Of a DNA stretch of 54,255 bases, positions 34,119 to 43,158 are shown piece by piece. The stretch spans positions 1-54,255 of the forward strand of contig CBFHOK010000009.1 in the NCBI GenBank assembly GCA_965657575.1, in the 5' to 3' direction. The stretch is from CAJXVY01 sp965657575. GTDB lineage: Bacteria; Actinomycetota; Actinomycetes; Actinomycetales; Microbacteriaceae. The notes under the pieces are model-generated. The model was not told where the DNA came from, searched no databases, and saw only the letters and a program-made list of their open reading frames with translations. The stretch's first letter is position 1. Each line of letters opens with the position of its first letter. The position numbers and the translations under genes were made by a program.

Positions 34119-35058
34119 CGAATCCCTCTCCGGTCAGGTCAACAAACCTGTCCTCTAAACTTGCCTGCTCAACTGCAAAGGCCTTGATCTTCACCTTTGA
34201 CCTGAGTAGTTTTCTCAATATTTCATCTCCATCAAAGCCCTGTTCGACCTCTGACAAAAATGTCTCCAGGCCGAGCTTTGTTTCGCGCGTTGGGCTGAGT
34301 CCAAACTCGCTGAGTATTTTCTCGGTCTTTTCAGCATCGGGTGTGATGACCTTCAAATAAGTTTGGTTTTGTGCTTGTAGCTCTGGCAGTGATCCTTGCG
34401 CAACTATCTGCCCAGCACTCATTACAGCCACATGTGAGCAAAGCTGTTCAATCTCGCTAAGTAGGTGACTGGAGACCAAAATCGTGGTTCCATCACTGGA
34501 TAGAGACCTGATTAGGTTTCGAACCTCTCTGGTTCCCTGCGGGTCTAATCCATTTGTTGGTTCGTCTAGAACCAGCAAGTCACGTTCTTGCAATAAAGCA
34601 TTGGCAATACCGAGACGCTGCTTCATGCCGAGCGAATACTTATGGACTTTTTTATTGGCGGCATTCATCAAGCCAACCTTGGCTAAAGCCTTATCGATTC
34701 GCTCTTCACGGGTTTTTGGATCAGCGGTTTTTGATGCTGAATCTAACCTACGAAGATTTACTCGGCCACTCAAATACGGATAGAAAGCAGGACCTTCAAC
34801 CAGCGCACCAACCCTGGGGAGGGCCTTCTCAGAGTTTTTGGGCATCTGCTCACCGAGGAGCTCAATCTCGCCACTGGTTGCATCGGCAAGCCCTAGAAGC
34901 ATGCGGATGGTGGTGGTTTTTCCGGATCCGTTCGGACCTAGGAACCCAAAGACGCTTCCCTTTGGGACAGCGAGGTTGATTTTGTTTACAGCCGTCTGAC
35001 CTCCGAACTGCTTGGTTAGTTCGGAGGTCCAGACTGCGTAATTATCTGCCGAGCTCAA
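34105..35058 (-). CDS. ABC transporter ATP-binding protein
   Basis: 317 residues. Walker A GPNGSGKTT (41-49), the signature YSLGMKQRL (a variant of LSGGQ), and Walker B LLVLDEPTNGLDP. The extra C-terminal domain of about 90 residues is usual for drug or lipid exporters of this group. Start TTG 35058 follows the LolA-like stop directly. Confidence 0.93.
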   Translation of the reverse strand: MSSADNYAVWTSELTKQFGGQTAVNKINLAVPKGSVFGFLGPNGSGKTTTIRMLLGLADATSGEIELLGEQMPKNSEKALPRVGALVEGPAFYPYLSGRVNLRRLDSASKTADPKTREERIDKALAKVGLMNAANKKVHKYSLGMKQRLGIANALLQERDLLVLDEPTNGLDPQGTREVRNLIRSLSSDGTTILVSSHLLSEIEQLCSHVAVMSAGQIVAQGSLPELQAQNQTYLKVITPDAEKTEKILSEFGLSPTRETKLGLETFLSEVEQGFDGDEILRKLLRSKVKIKAFAVEQASLEDRFVDLTGEGFDVVQ

Positions 35059-36354
35059 TTAGCCGGCAATTTCAAGCAGGTATTCGATTGTTACCGCGCC
35101 TGCAAAGATCCGACCGTCATCGGTGATCAGCACGTTCAGCAGTGAGGTGGAAATAACTTGCCCACCATCAACCTGCTGTGTCATTTCACTGAACAGTTCG
35201 GACTCAAACATCTCAACTGGCATCTCATCCCCGAGAGTCATCTCGACAACAGTTGCCCAGCCGTTTTCATAAACTACTGGCTTGTTCTCCATTGCCTCAT
35301 ACTCAGCCTTTAGTGCATCGTATTCTGCCTGGAGCTCTTCCTCAGTTGGCTTATTTGCTTCGTACTCTGCCATCTTGGCCTCGAACTCAGCTTCTAGCTG
35401 CTCACGGGTGTAGGTCTCACCATCAATGGTGAATTCCTCTGGCATCTCCATCTCGGTGACAGTTACATCACTAGATGGGTTGAACTCAAAGATGGATGCA
35501 TCTGGGGTTGAGTAGTCAATGCTGGTGAAACCAATCTCCATGGCTGGCTCAACCTGACCCTTGGCCGCAATCTTCACATTCAAAGCCATGCCGGTCTCGG
35601 CATCAATCGCAACTGAGACGTATTCCACTGTTGTCTCTGCCGCCAATGGAGTTGCGATAAGTTCATAAGCTGCACGACCTGCAACGTTTTGGTCAACACC
35701 GACAGTGATTTCGCTGTATTCGCTGGCTTCAGCTAGTAGATAGTCAGCAACCTCTGCTGGGTTGTTGATGTCGAATGGAAGCTCAGCAATCATCTGCTCA
35801 ATCTCGGCAGTCTTTTCTGGATCTGCCTCATATTCGCTGGCTTTTGCTTCTAGTTCCTCAAGGTCCATGGTCATGAACTGAGCGGCTAGCTTGTCATCGT
35901 CATAGAACCAGACGGTGTCACCGTTTACTGTGATGCTTCGCTCACTCATTGGGTCCAGAATCTGGATTCTTAGTTTTTCTGGTCCGTCTACATAAATTCT
36001 TGCTTCGTGGGTTCCAGAGATGATCTCTAGTAGGTCAGTCACCATGTTTGATTCAGTGACTCTGGGGATGAATTCCTCCATGCCCTCTGGCATGTTCTCT
36101 TCCATCTCTTCAACCATTGACTCGCTCACATCTGGCATGTTGCCAATTGGGGGGAGACCCAGGTTGGAAACTTTGGTTACACGACCAGAAAAGCTCATGT
36201 CTGGTTCGGTGTTCATCATCTGCAGAATCTCACTGGCTGTTTTGTCAGGAAGGTCGATTTCTGCATTTGCCTGCATTGGTAATGCAATGGAAAGCGCAAC
36301 AACGGTTGCTGGTGCAACAACTGCTGGAATCCACTTCTTCATCTTTGATGACAT
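35059..36354 (-). CDS. LolA-like exported protein with a charged helical insertion
   Basis: 431 residues from ATG 36354 (GGAG nine bases upstream). The signal peptide ends AlaAsnAla at about residue 31. The mature part resembles LolA/DUF2092-type beta proteins (YVDGPEKLRIQILDP, VNGDTVWFYD, ATPLAAETTVEYV). At about 315-358 a highly charged helix repeats units such as EAEFEAKMAEYEA and EYDALKAEYEA, breaking the fold; it looks like a coiled coil. First gene of an operon with an ABC exporter, so it may hand a lipid or lipoprotein to or from it (inference). Confidence 0.75.
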   Translation of the reverse strand: MSSKMKKWIPAVVAPATVVALSIALPMQANAEIDLPDKTASEILQMMNTEPDMSFSGRVTKVSNLGLPPIGNMPDVSESMVEEMEENMPEGMEEFIPRVTESNMVTDLLEIISGTHEARIYVDGPEKLRIQILDPMSERSITVNGDTVWFYDDDKLAAQFMTMDLEELEAKASEYEADPEKTAEIEQMIAELPFDINNPAEVADYLLAEASEYSEITVGVDQNVAGRAAYELIATPLAAETTVEYVSVAIDAETGMALNVKIAAKGQVEPAMEIGFTSIDYSTPDASIFEFNPSSDVTVTEMEMPEEFTIDGETYTREQLEAEFEAKMAEYEANKPTEEELQAEYDALKAEYEAMENKPVVYENGWATVVEMTLGDEMPVEMFESELFSEMTQQVDGGQVISTSLLNVLITDDGRIFAGAVTIEYLLEIAG

Positions 36355-36473
36355 TTTGAATTTCTCCAATTCACATCGATTGATGCATGTCTTGCATCTC
36401 ATCTAGTTCAAACTCAATGCTACGCCTGTTCATTCCAGTTCTCACCTTTGAGTTGGCTGATAGAAAAGGGTTT

Positions 36474-37445
36474 TCAACTAGCGTTTTCTAGAAGTTTTTC
36501 TGCCGTTAGGTCATCGATAAACAAATCAGTTATGAATCCTCCGGCGAGTGCTCCTCTGAGGGCTTCAATCTTGGCAATTCCAGATGTCACACAGACTCTT
36601 TTTGCTGCTTTTTCGAGCTGATCTAAACCAGGTCCACTTGATCTTTGATTCAGCTCAATGTCATCCCAGGAGCCGTCTTTTCTAAAAAACACGGTGGCGA
36701 TATCACCAACAACCTCTTCGCTGTTGAGACTTTCTATCTCACTTGTTCCCAAATAGCCCGCTGCATAAACCTGCGAAGGAACTTCGGCGTCTATTCGTCC
36801 GAGGCCAAAAATTGCCAGATCAATCCGTTTTTGGATATCCAAGATTCGCTTGGTACTGCGTTCTTTCCACATAACCTCTTTGGCAACCGGGTCATCAAAG
36901 AATGCAGGCACTGGGAAGTGAACAACGTTGGCGCCTAGGTTCTGGCCAAACTGGTTCAGAATCTCTCCTGAGTAGCTAAGACCGGTGCTGTGATCATTGC
37001 CAGCACCATTTAGCTGAACAACCGTTGAGCCTGAAACTGGGAGGTAATGCATGTGTCGACTGACTGAACTGATGGTTGAACCCCAGGCTAGACCGATAGT
37101 GATTCCGGGCCTGAGAAAATTCCCAAGTTTTTTAGCGGTCTCTGCCCCAACTGTTTCTAATCGCTCATCGGCAGTTGCGTTCTCGCTGACCTCGATTACA
37201 TTCGCAGAGATCGAATACCGATGCTTTATTTGCTGGCTGAGTTTGTTTGATCTATCACTTGGTCGGTTGATTCGAAATTCGACAATGCCTCTGTTTCTAG
37301 CGGTTTCTAGCAGCCTTGAGACACTAGAACGAGAAAGGTTTAGCTTTTTACCAATGTCTTCCATCTTCCACTGCTGCAGGTAGTAAAGCTCGGCAGCGGT
37401 GGTCGCCAGGTCTGTTTTTGATCTGCCTTCAAGCTCATCTCGCAT
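36474..37445 (-). CDS. SorC-family sugar-responsive transcriptional regulator
   Basis: 323 residues. The N-terminal helix-turn-helix is within EDIGKKLNLSRSSVSRLLETA, and the sugar-binding domain carries GITIGLAWGSTISSV. It is divergent from glpD with a palindrome between, so control of glycerol or a related polyol is likely. ATG 37445 is apparently leaderless. Confidence 0.9.
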   Translation of the reverse strand: MRDELEGRSKTDLATTAAELYYLQQWKMEDIGKKLNLSRSSVSRLLETARNRGIVEFRINRPSDRSNKLSQQIKHRYSISANVIEVSENATADERLETVGAETAKKLGNFLRPGITIGLAWGSTISSVSRHMHYLPVSGSTVVQLNGAGNDHSTGLSYSGEILNQFGQNLGANVVHFPVPAFFDDPVAKEVMWKERSTKRILDIQKRIDLAIFGLGRIDAEVPSQVYAAGYLGTSEIESLNSEEVVGDIATVFFRKDGSWDDIELNQRSSGPGLDQLEKAAKRVCVTSGIAKIEALRGALAGGFITDLFIDDLTAEKLLENAS

Positions 37446-37451
37446 AGAACC

Positions 37452-37457
37452 AGCTTA
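37452..37457 (-). promoter_or_regulatory. -10 box TAAGCT of the leaderless SorC gene
   Basis: On the reverse strand TAAGCT occupies -12 to -7 before ATG 37445. The TGCAC palindrome begins one base further upstream. Confidence 0.5.
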
Positions 37458-37458
37458 T

Positions 37459-37472
37459 TGCACGTATGTGCA
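37459..37472. promoter_or_regulatory. Palindrome TGCACGTATGTGCA, candidate SorC operator
   Basis: Five-base arms TGCAC/GTGCA around GTAT, placed directly upstream of the regulator's -10 box and ahead of the divergent glpD. This is the expected site for autoregulation and glpD control; binding is inferred. Confidence 0.55.
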
Positions 37473-37500
37473 GAGTTTGTGTCGGCTCTTTATTGGATGC

Positions 37501-37520
37501 TCCAAAAATCATATTTTGGA
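37501..37520. promoter_or_regulatory. Inverted repeat TCCAAAA-N6-TTTTGGA before glpD
   Basis: Perfect seven-base arms end two bases before the AGGAGG ribosome-binding site of glpD. It could be a second operator or an mRNA hairpin next to the ribosome-binding site. Confidence 0.45.
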
Positions 37521-37535
37521 ACAGGAGGTTATGAA

Positions 37536-39203
37536 GTGATTGGTTCAAGAGAGAGTCGTCTGGCGCAGCTAAAGTCAAAGCCGCAGGCAGAAGTGTTGAT
37601 TGTTGGTGGTGGGATTAACGGCATCTCAACACTGAGGGATCTTGCATTGCAGGGAGTTGATGCAGTGCTGGTTGAGAAAAACGATTTCAGTTCAGGAGCT
37701 AGTGCTGCTTCCTCACACATGGTCCACGGTGGAGTTCGATATCTAGAAAACGGTGAGTTCCGTTTGGTCAAAGAGTCCTTGCAGGAGCGAAATAGGCTTT
37801 TGAAAAACGCTCCGCACTTGGTGAAACCCTTACGAACCACCATTCCGATTTTTAGTGTTTTCAGCGGCATTTTGGCTGCCCCTTTACGGTTTCTCACCCA
37901 CTCGCCCGGAAAGCCCAAGGAGCGAGGGGCAGTGTTGATCAAAATCGGTTTGATTTTGTATGACACATTCGGACGTGCCGGGGGAACAATGCCCAGGCAT
38001 CAGTTCTGGGGTAAAAAGAAAACCCTCAAAAACTTCCCAGATATGAATCCTGATGTGAAATTCACTGCCAGCTACTTCGACGCGAGCATGGAAAGCCCAG
38101 AAAGACTTTGCATTGAGGTCTTGTCAGATGCATTGGCTTACGGAAGTGCCAATGCTGTGAACTACGTCTCGTTGGTTGGTGAAAAGCAAGACAAATTGGT
38201 TTTGAAAGATGAGATCTCGGGTGAGGAGATGGAGTTCAGTGCTGATTTGGTGATCAACGCAACAGGTCCTTGGACGGATGTCACGAATTCACTGCTGGGT
38301 GAAAACACCAAATACATGGGTGGCACCAAGGGAAGTCACATCGTCGTTGAAAACGATGAGTTATTGAAAGCCTGCGATGGCAGGGAAATCTTTTTTGAAA
38401 ACAGTGATGGTCGAATTGTTTTGATGTATCCGCTAATGGACAGGGTTTTAATTGGAACAACTGACATCAAGGTGGATATCAATGAACCGATCGAGTGCAC
38501 CGAGGAAGAGATTGATTACTTCATTGACCTGGTGAAATTGGTCTACCCAACAATTGAGGTCAACCGCGAGCAGATTGTTTATAAATACTCAGGTGTTAGG
38601 CCGCTTCCAGCAGCAGATGACCTGAGCCCAGGTTTTGTCTCCAGAGATTATCGAATTGAGCTAACAAGAGACATGGCCAATGGTTTCGGATTACTCAGCC
38701 TGGTTGGTGGAAAGTGGACAACTTTCAGAGCTCTCGGTGAACACCTTGCTGATGAGGCGATGAAACTGATTGGAAAACAAAGAAAAACCTCAACTGCAGA
38801 GCTAGCAATCGGTGGCGGTCAGAATTACCCAACAGACAAGACAGCATTAGATAGCTGGCTGCAGCTTCACTCACAAGACATTGGTAGCAACCGAGCACTT
38901 GAATTACTGCGGAGATACGGCACCAAGGCTGAGACCCTGATAGAAACCATTTCCGATCGAGGCGAGAGCAGAATCGGAGACCTGGGATATTCGGATTTAG
39001 AGATTGATTATTTGATTGAAACCGAGACTGTCACAAATCTGAGCGATTTGGTTTTTAGAAGAACCAATATCGGTTTTGTTGGTGGAGTTTCTGAAAGTGA
39101 TATCAAGCAACTGGCAGAAATAGCTTCGAAGTTGCTTGATTGGACAGATCAGCAAAAAGCAGAGCAGATTAGCTCTGTTAGTTTCGAAAAGACTTATTCC
39201 TAG
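37536..39203 (+). CDS. glpD: Glycerol-3-phosphate dehydrogenase
   Basis: 555 residues from GTG 37536, chosen because AGGAGG sits 7 bases upstream; the frame is open to 37458 but that part holds the operator sequences. FAD-binding VLIVGGGINGIS (21-32), then SSGASAASSHMVHGGVRYLE and GVRPLPA, all typical of GlpD. It oxidises glycerol-3-phosphate to dihydroxyacetone phosphate at the membrane. Convergent with glpK, sharing CTAG at the stops. Confidence 0.96.
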   Translation: MIGSRESRLAQLKSKPQAEVLIVGGGINGISTLRDLALQGVDAVLVEKNDFSSGASAASSHMVHGGVRYLENGEFRLVKESLQERNRLLKNAPHLVKPLRTTIPIFSVFSGILAAPLRFLTHSPGKPKERGAVLIKIGLILYDTFGRAGGTMPRHQFWGKKKTLKNFPDMNPDVKFTASYFDASMESPERLCIEVLSDALAYGSANAVNYVSLVGEKQDKLVLKDEISGEEMEFSADLVINATGPWTDVTNSLLGENTKYMGGTKGSHIVVENDELLKACDGREIFFENSDGRIVLMYPLMDRVLIGTTDIKVDINEPIECTEEEIDYFIDLVKLVYPTIEVNREQIVYKYSGVRPLPAADDLSPGFVSRDYRIELTRDMANGFGLLSLVGGKWTTFRALGEHLADEAMKLIGKQRKTSTAELAIGGGQNYPTDKTALDSWLQLHSQDIGSNRALELLRRYGTKAETLIETISDRGESRIGDLGYSDLEIDYLIETETVTNLSDLVFRRTNIGFVGGVSESDIKQLAEIASKLLDWTDQQKAEQISSVSFEKTYS

Positions 39204-40696
39204 GCCCAGTCAAGGGTTCTTTGAATCGCCTTATCCCATTCAGCCAGAAGTTTTTCTCTGGTGGTGCCATCCATGCTTGGTTCCCACCTCGCACCTTCTT
39301 CCCAAATCTCTCTTAGTTGGTCAAGGTTTTGCCAGTATCCAACTTGCAGCCCGGCAGCATAGGCGGCACCGAGTGCTGTTGTCTCAATGACTTTCGGACG
39401 AACTACTGGGATATTCAAAATATCTGCTTGGAATTGCATCAATGTTTCGTTTTTGACCATCCCGCCATCAACTCGCAGGTCACTAAAACTCAGTCCCGCG
39501 TCATTTCGGGCAGCCTCTAGAACCTCGGCTGTTTGGAAGGCAGTTGCCTCCAAACTTGCTCGGGCTATGTGTCCTTTATTGATAAACCTGGTCAGTCCAA
39601 CCAAGACACCTCTGGCATCACTTCTCCAGTGAGGCGCGAATAAACCACTAAAGGCTGGAACCAGATAAGCACCACCGTTATCCTCAACGGTCTTGGCTAA
39701 CTCCTCTACTTCGGAAGATTCTTTGATGATTCCTAAGTTATCCCTCAACCACTGAACCAGGGAACCAGTGACGGCTATGGAGCCTTCGAGTGCATAAACC
39801 GGCTGCTGATTTTCAAGTTGGTAGCAAACGGTGGTTATTAGCCCGTTTTTGGAGTGAACGATCTCGTTACCGGTGTTCACAATCAAAAAGTTTCCGGTTC
39901 CGTAGGTGTTTTTGGATTCACCCTTATCAAATGCAGTTTGGCCAAAGGTGGCAGCTTGCTGATCTCCCAAGATGCCGGTGACTTTCACCTCACGAAGAAG
40001 GTTATTGCTCTCTACAGTTCCAAAATCAGAAACTGAGGCTTGGATCTCTGGAAGCATTGATGCGGGTATTCGGAATTCTGTGAGCAGGTCCTCATCCCAG
40101 TTGAGTGTTCTAAGGTTCATCAAAAGTGTTCGGGATGCGTTTGTTACATCTGTTTTGTGAACCCCGCCGTTTATGCCTCCTGTGAGATTCCATAGCAACC
40201 AGCTGTCGGTTGTTCCAAATAGCAACTCGCCGTTCTCTGCCTTTTGTCTAGCACCATCAACGTTTTCCAATATCCAAATAATCTTTGATGCCGAAAAATA
40301 GGGGGCTAGCGGAAGACCGGTTTTTTCTTTGTGCTTATCGGTGTTTCCTTGAGAGAGCCTGTCGATGATTGGCTGAGTTCTGGTGTCCTGCCAGACGATT
40401 GCGTTATAAACGGGCTTGCCGGTGAACTTATCCCAAACCACTGTTGTCTCTCGTTGGTTGGTGATGCCAATTGCAGCTATCTGGTGACGGGTTAGGTTGG
40501 CGCGCGATAGCGCTTGGCCGACAACCTCCCTGGTGTTATTCCAGATCTCTTCTGGGTCATGCTCAACCCAACCCGGGTTAGTCATAATTTGTTCGTGTTC
40601 CATTTGACCGGTGGAGACAATCTCACCTGCATGATTGAAAACAATTGCTCTGGTGCTGGTGGTCCCCTGATCTATTGAAACTATGAATTCGCTCAA
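39200..40696 (-). CDS. glpK: Glycerol kinase
   Basis: 498 residues from TTG 40696, with AGGAG upstream. It phosphorylates glycerol. The FGGY signatures are clear: SIDQGTTSTRAIVF at the N terminus, GWVEHDPEEIW, and the GLFAPHWRSDARG region that in this family includes substrate contacts. No glpF facilitator is in the window. Confidence 0.97.
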   Translation of the reverse strand: MSEFIVSIDQGTTSTRAIVFNHAGEIVSTGQMEHEQIMTNPGWVEHDPEEIWNNTREVVGQALSRANLTRHQIAAIGITNQRETTVVWDKFTGKPVYNAIVWQDTRTQPIIDRLSQGNTDKHKEKTGLPLAPYFSASKIIWILENVDGARQKAENGELLFGTTDSWLLWNLTGGINGGVHKTDVTNASRTLLMNLRTLNWDEDLLTEFRIPASMLPEIQASVSDFGTVESNNLLREVKVTGILGDQQAATFGQTAFDKGESKNTYGTGNFLIVNTGNEIVHSKNGLITTVCYQLENQQPVYALEGSIAVTGSLVQWLRDNLGIIKESSEVEELAKTVEDNGGAYLVPAFSGLFAPHWRSDARGVLVGLTRFINKGHIARASLEATAFQTAEVLEAARNDAGLSFSDLRVDGGMVKNETLMQFQADILNIPVVRPKVIETTALGAAYAAGLQVGYWQNLDQLREIWEEGARWEPSMDGTTREKLLAEWDKAIQRTLDWA

Positions 40697-40769
40697 CTGA
40701 ATCGCTCCTGAAATAGCTTTGGATTTATCCCAAACTACCTCAAAATGCTTCAGTGTTAGATTTAGAGCC

Positions 40770-42374
40770 ATGACCGATTCAATGAAGGTTCTAATTGTTG
40801 GTGCTGGACCTGCAGGACTAGCTCTTGCAGTTCACCTGAAGCACCTGGGAGTGACTCCAACAATCATTGATAAGGCGAGTCAACATGATCAGAACTCAGG
40901 GGGAGTGTTTCTCCAAGGGCAGGCGCTTATTAGCCTTGGATACTCGATGGCTGAGAGGTTGTCTGCCAAGGGCAACCAGATAACTTCGACTTCTGTCAAA
41001 ACCAATTCCAAAGAGCTTTTCAGTTTTGACCTAACAGATTTGCCGGGTCAGTTTTTTGCGCCACTGACAATTAGCCAGTTCAAGGTTGAACAAGAGTTGA
41101 TTTCTGAACTAGAGGCTCTCGGTGTTGAGATTCTCTGGGGGCATGAGCTCAGAGAGCTCAGTCACGGTGAGAGTTGCCAGGTAACAATCAAATCTAAAGA
41201 AACCCAAACAATGGAATTTGATTATGTTGTTGGTGCCGATGGGGCCGGCAGTTTTGTCAGAGAGGCAGCTGGTTTCGGAATCGTTGAGCCAACTAATCCG
41301 GGGGAATGGATTTCAGCGAATCTGAATCTTCGTTCAGCAAGCCTTGAAAAATCAAAGGTTCAGATGTCTCTGCACGAGGGACGACTAACTGCACTTTTTC
41401 CACTGGACGACCAGGGTAATTTCAGAATTATTCGCAGCAGTATTTCTGGCGATCACACTCTGCCTGAATATTGGGCTGACGCATTAGCGGAATTCGAGGT
41501 GTTCGAACTTCCCGAGGTTCACTGGTCTTCTCGTTACACAGTTTCAGAGAAATACTCTCCGCAGCTTAGAACCGAAAGAGTGTTTCTAGTCGGTGATGCG
41601 GCCCACACCTACAACCCGATTACAGGCCTTGGCATGAATATGGGCCTGTTGGAATCGGCGAACCTTGCATGGAAGCTGGCGTTGGTTGCAAATAGCGCTG
41701 ATGATGAGTTGTTAGATACCTATAGCAATGAGCGCTCGATGATTTCGGTCACCTCTTTTGCTAGGGCTGACCTAGCTTTCAAAATGATTGTCACTGAAAA
41801 CAGTTTGCTCAGAAAACTCAGAAATAAGCTGATTTCATCTTCTAAGTCTTTGTCACCTGTCAGGGATTACCTCTCATCAGCACTCCGAGGCGAAGACCAT
41901 AAGTATTCAGACAGCGGGATAAACAGAGAGTTTTTTGACTCGGTTCAAGTTGAGGATTACCGAGAGCTAGCAAAGAATCACGATATTGAGAACTTTTTCA
42001 GCGGTATCAGGGCTGGCGAGCAGTTCAGTGTTTATAACGAAAAGTTGAACTCACTGGCAGATGACAATGCCTTTACCGCTTTGCTGTTTGATGGGCGAGA
42101 GCACACCGATGATGGCAGAGCAAGATTGTTAGCTGCCTATGAGTTTTTGAACTCACTTCCACTTATGAAGGCATATATCCTCAGCGAGGAAGATGAGCCT
42201 TATAAGCACCTAGAGAATTTCATCCTTGATCCAAACCTGCACCTACACAACCAAATGCATGCATCAGTCGAAAGTGTTTATGTAATCCGCCCCGATATGC
42301 ATATTGGTTTCAGATCAGCCCCTATCGACTTATCCGCCATCGAGGACTGGTGGGATGACCTGCTGGGTGGCTAG
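40770..42374 (+). CDS. FAD-dependent aromatic-ring-type monooxygenase
   Basis: 534 residues from ATG 40770. FAD-binding GAGPAG (11-16), the DYVVGADGAGS motif and VFLVGDAAHTYNPITG are hallmarks of the p-hydroxybenzoate hydroxylase group. A C-terminal domain of about 150 residues looks like the thioredoxin-like tail of that group. Substrate unknown. A TAGATT box lies at -13 to -8. Divergent from glpK, 73 bases apart. Confidence 0.88.
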   Translation: MTDSMKVLIVGAGPAGLALAVHLKHLGVTPTIIDKASQHDQNSGGVFLQGQALISLGYSMAERLSAKGNQITSTSVKTNSKELFSFDLTDLPGQFFAPLTISQFKVEQELISELEALGVEILWGHELRELSHGESCQVTIKSKETQTMEFDYVVGADGAGSFVREAAGFGIVEPTNPGEWISANLNLRSASLEKSKVQMSLHEGRLTALFPLDDQGNFRIIRSSISGDHTLPEYWADALAEFEVFELPEVHWSSRYTVSEKYSPQLRTERVFLVGDAAHTYNPITGLGMNMGLLESANLAWKLALVANSADDELLDTYSNERSMISVTSFARADLAFKMIVTENSLLRKLRNKLISSSKSLSPVRDYLSSALRGEDHKYSDSGINREFFDSVQVEDYRELAKNHDIENFFSGIRAGEQFSVYNEKLNSLADDNAFTALLFDGREHTDDGRARLLAAYEFLNSLPLMKAYILSEEDEPYKHLENFILDPNLHLHNQMHASVESVYVIRPDMHIGFRSAPIDLSAIEDWWDDLLGG

Positions 42375-42441
42375 AGAATTAGTGACCAGAGGCATTAATT
42401 GCATTGGCCATTTGAAGACCTGATTAGATAAGCTTTTCGCA

Positions 42442-42490
42442 GAGGTCCCCTTCTCCGGGAGGGGGCCTCCCTATTTAATTTTCTTTTTAT
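42442..42490 (+). terminator. Rho-independent terminator after the monooxygenase
   Basis: GAGGTCCCC and GGGGGCCTC arms (one G-T pair) with a 10-base loop, followed by a T-rich run. Distance from the monooxygenase stop is 67 bases. Confidence 0.85.
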
Positions 42491-42512
42491 TTCTTTCAGT
42501 ATCTTTTTGTTT

Positions 42513-42518
42513 TAGTTT
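42513..42518 (+). promoter_or_regulatory. -10 box TAGTTT of a leaderless lipoprotein gene
   Basis: TAGTTT at -12 to -7 before ATG 42525, with no Shine-Dalgarno. Confidence 0.45.
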
Positions 42519-42524
42519 GAATCC

Positions 42525-43094
42525 ATGAAATCTAGGGCCACAGCAATTTTTATCAAGTATTCGCTGGCTTTGTTCTCAACACTGTTGCTTGCTGGTTGCG
42601 TGATGTCTGCCCCGGAACAAGACGATCAAGCTGAATTGCCGGAACAGGAATCCTCTACTCCCGCTCCTGAAGAGAATCAACCTCAGGAGCCAGAGCCAGA
42701 GCCAGAGACAGAGCCAGAGCCTGAGATTGAAACCACCCCCTGCTCACAGACAATTCAGGCGGGCATTGAATCCACCATCAAGACCCAAACCGCGTCTTTT
42801 GCGGTGGATGATTTTGAGCTTGCTTATTCCTATTCATCTGATTCTTTTCAGGCATCAGTGACTCTTCAGAGGTTTATAGAAATCATTCAGGGGAGTTATG
42901 GACCACTAATCAGTTCCTCAACATTGAGTTTTGAAAACTGTATTTATTTCCCTGAATCGCTTGCCTCAATAGATGTTCGATTTACTGATGGTGAGACGTT
43001 GGTTTATGCATTGCGGTATGTGATGGTGGAATCAGAACTCGGCTGGAGAGTTGACGGAGCTGGGGCGCTGACTGAGATAGGCCAGGGAGCCTAA
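42525..43094 (+). CDS. Lipoprotein with DUF4864-like domain
   Basis: 189 residues. Signal with lipobox LLAGC (Cys25), a Pro/Glu repeat linker (EPEPEPETEPEPE) to about residue 68, then a roughly 115-residue alpha/beta domain (FAVDDFELAYSYSSDSF ... LGWRVDGAG) that fits DUF4864. Extracellular, membrane-anchored; function unknown. Confidence 0.75.
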   Translation: MKSRATAIFIKYSLALFSTLLLAGCVMSAPEQDDQAELPEQESSTPAPEENQPQEPEPEPETEPEPEIETTPCSQTIQAGIESTIKTQTASFAVDDFELAYSYSSDSFQASVTLQRFIEIIQGSYGPLISSSTLSFENCIYFPESLASIDVRFTDGETLVYALRYVMVESELGWRVDGAGALTEIGQGA

Positions 43095-43133
43095 GTTGTT
43101 TTTGGTAATAACGATTAGTGATAATGTGAACGC

Positions 43134-43149
43134 TAACATTTGAGTAATT
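43134..43149. promoter_or_regulatory. LacI-type operator upstream of araA
   Basis: ATGTGAACGCTAACAT, a CG-centred imperfect palindrome of the LacI type. It shares CGCTAACAT with the site at 46464-46479 ahead of araD, and ends ten bases before the araA start, so it would block transcription. Confidence 0.75.
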
Positions 43150-43158
43150 GGAGGCAGT

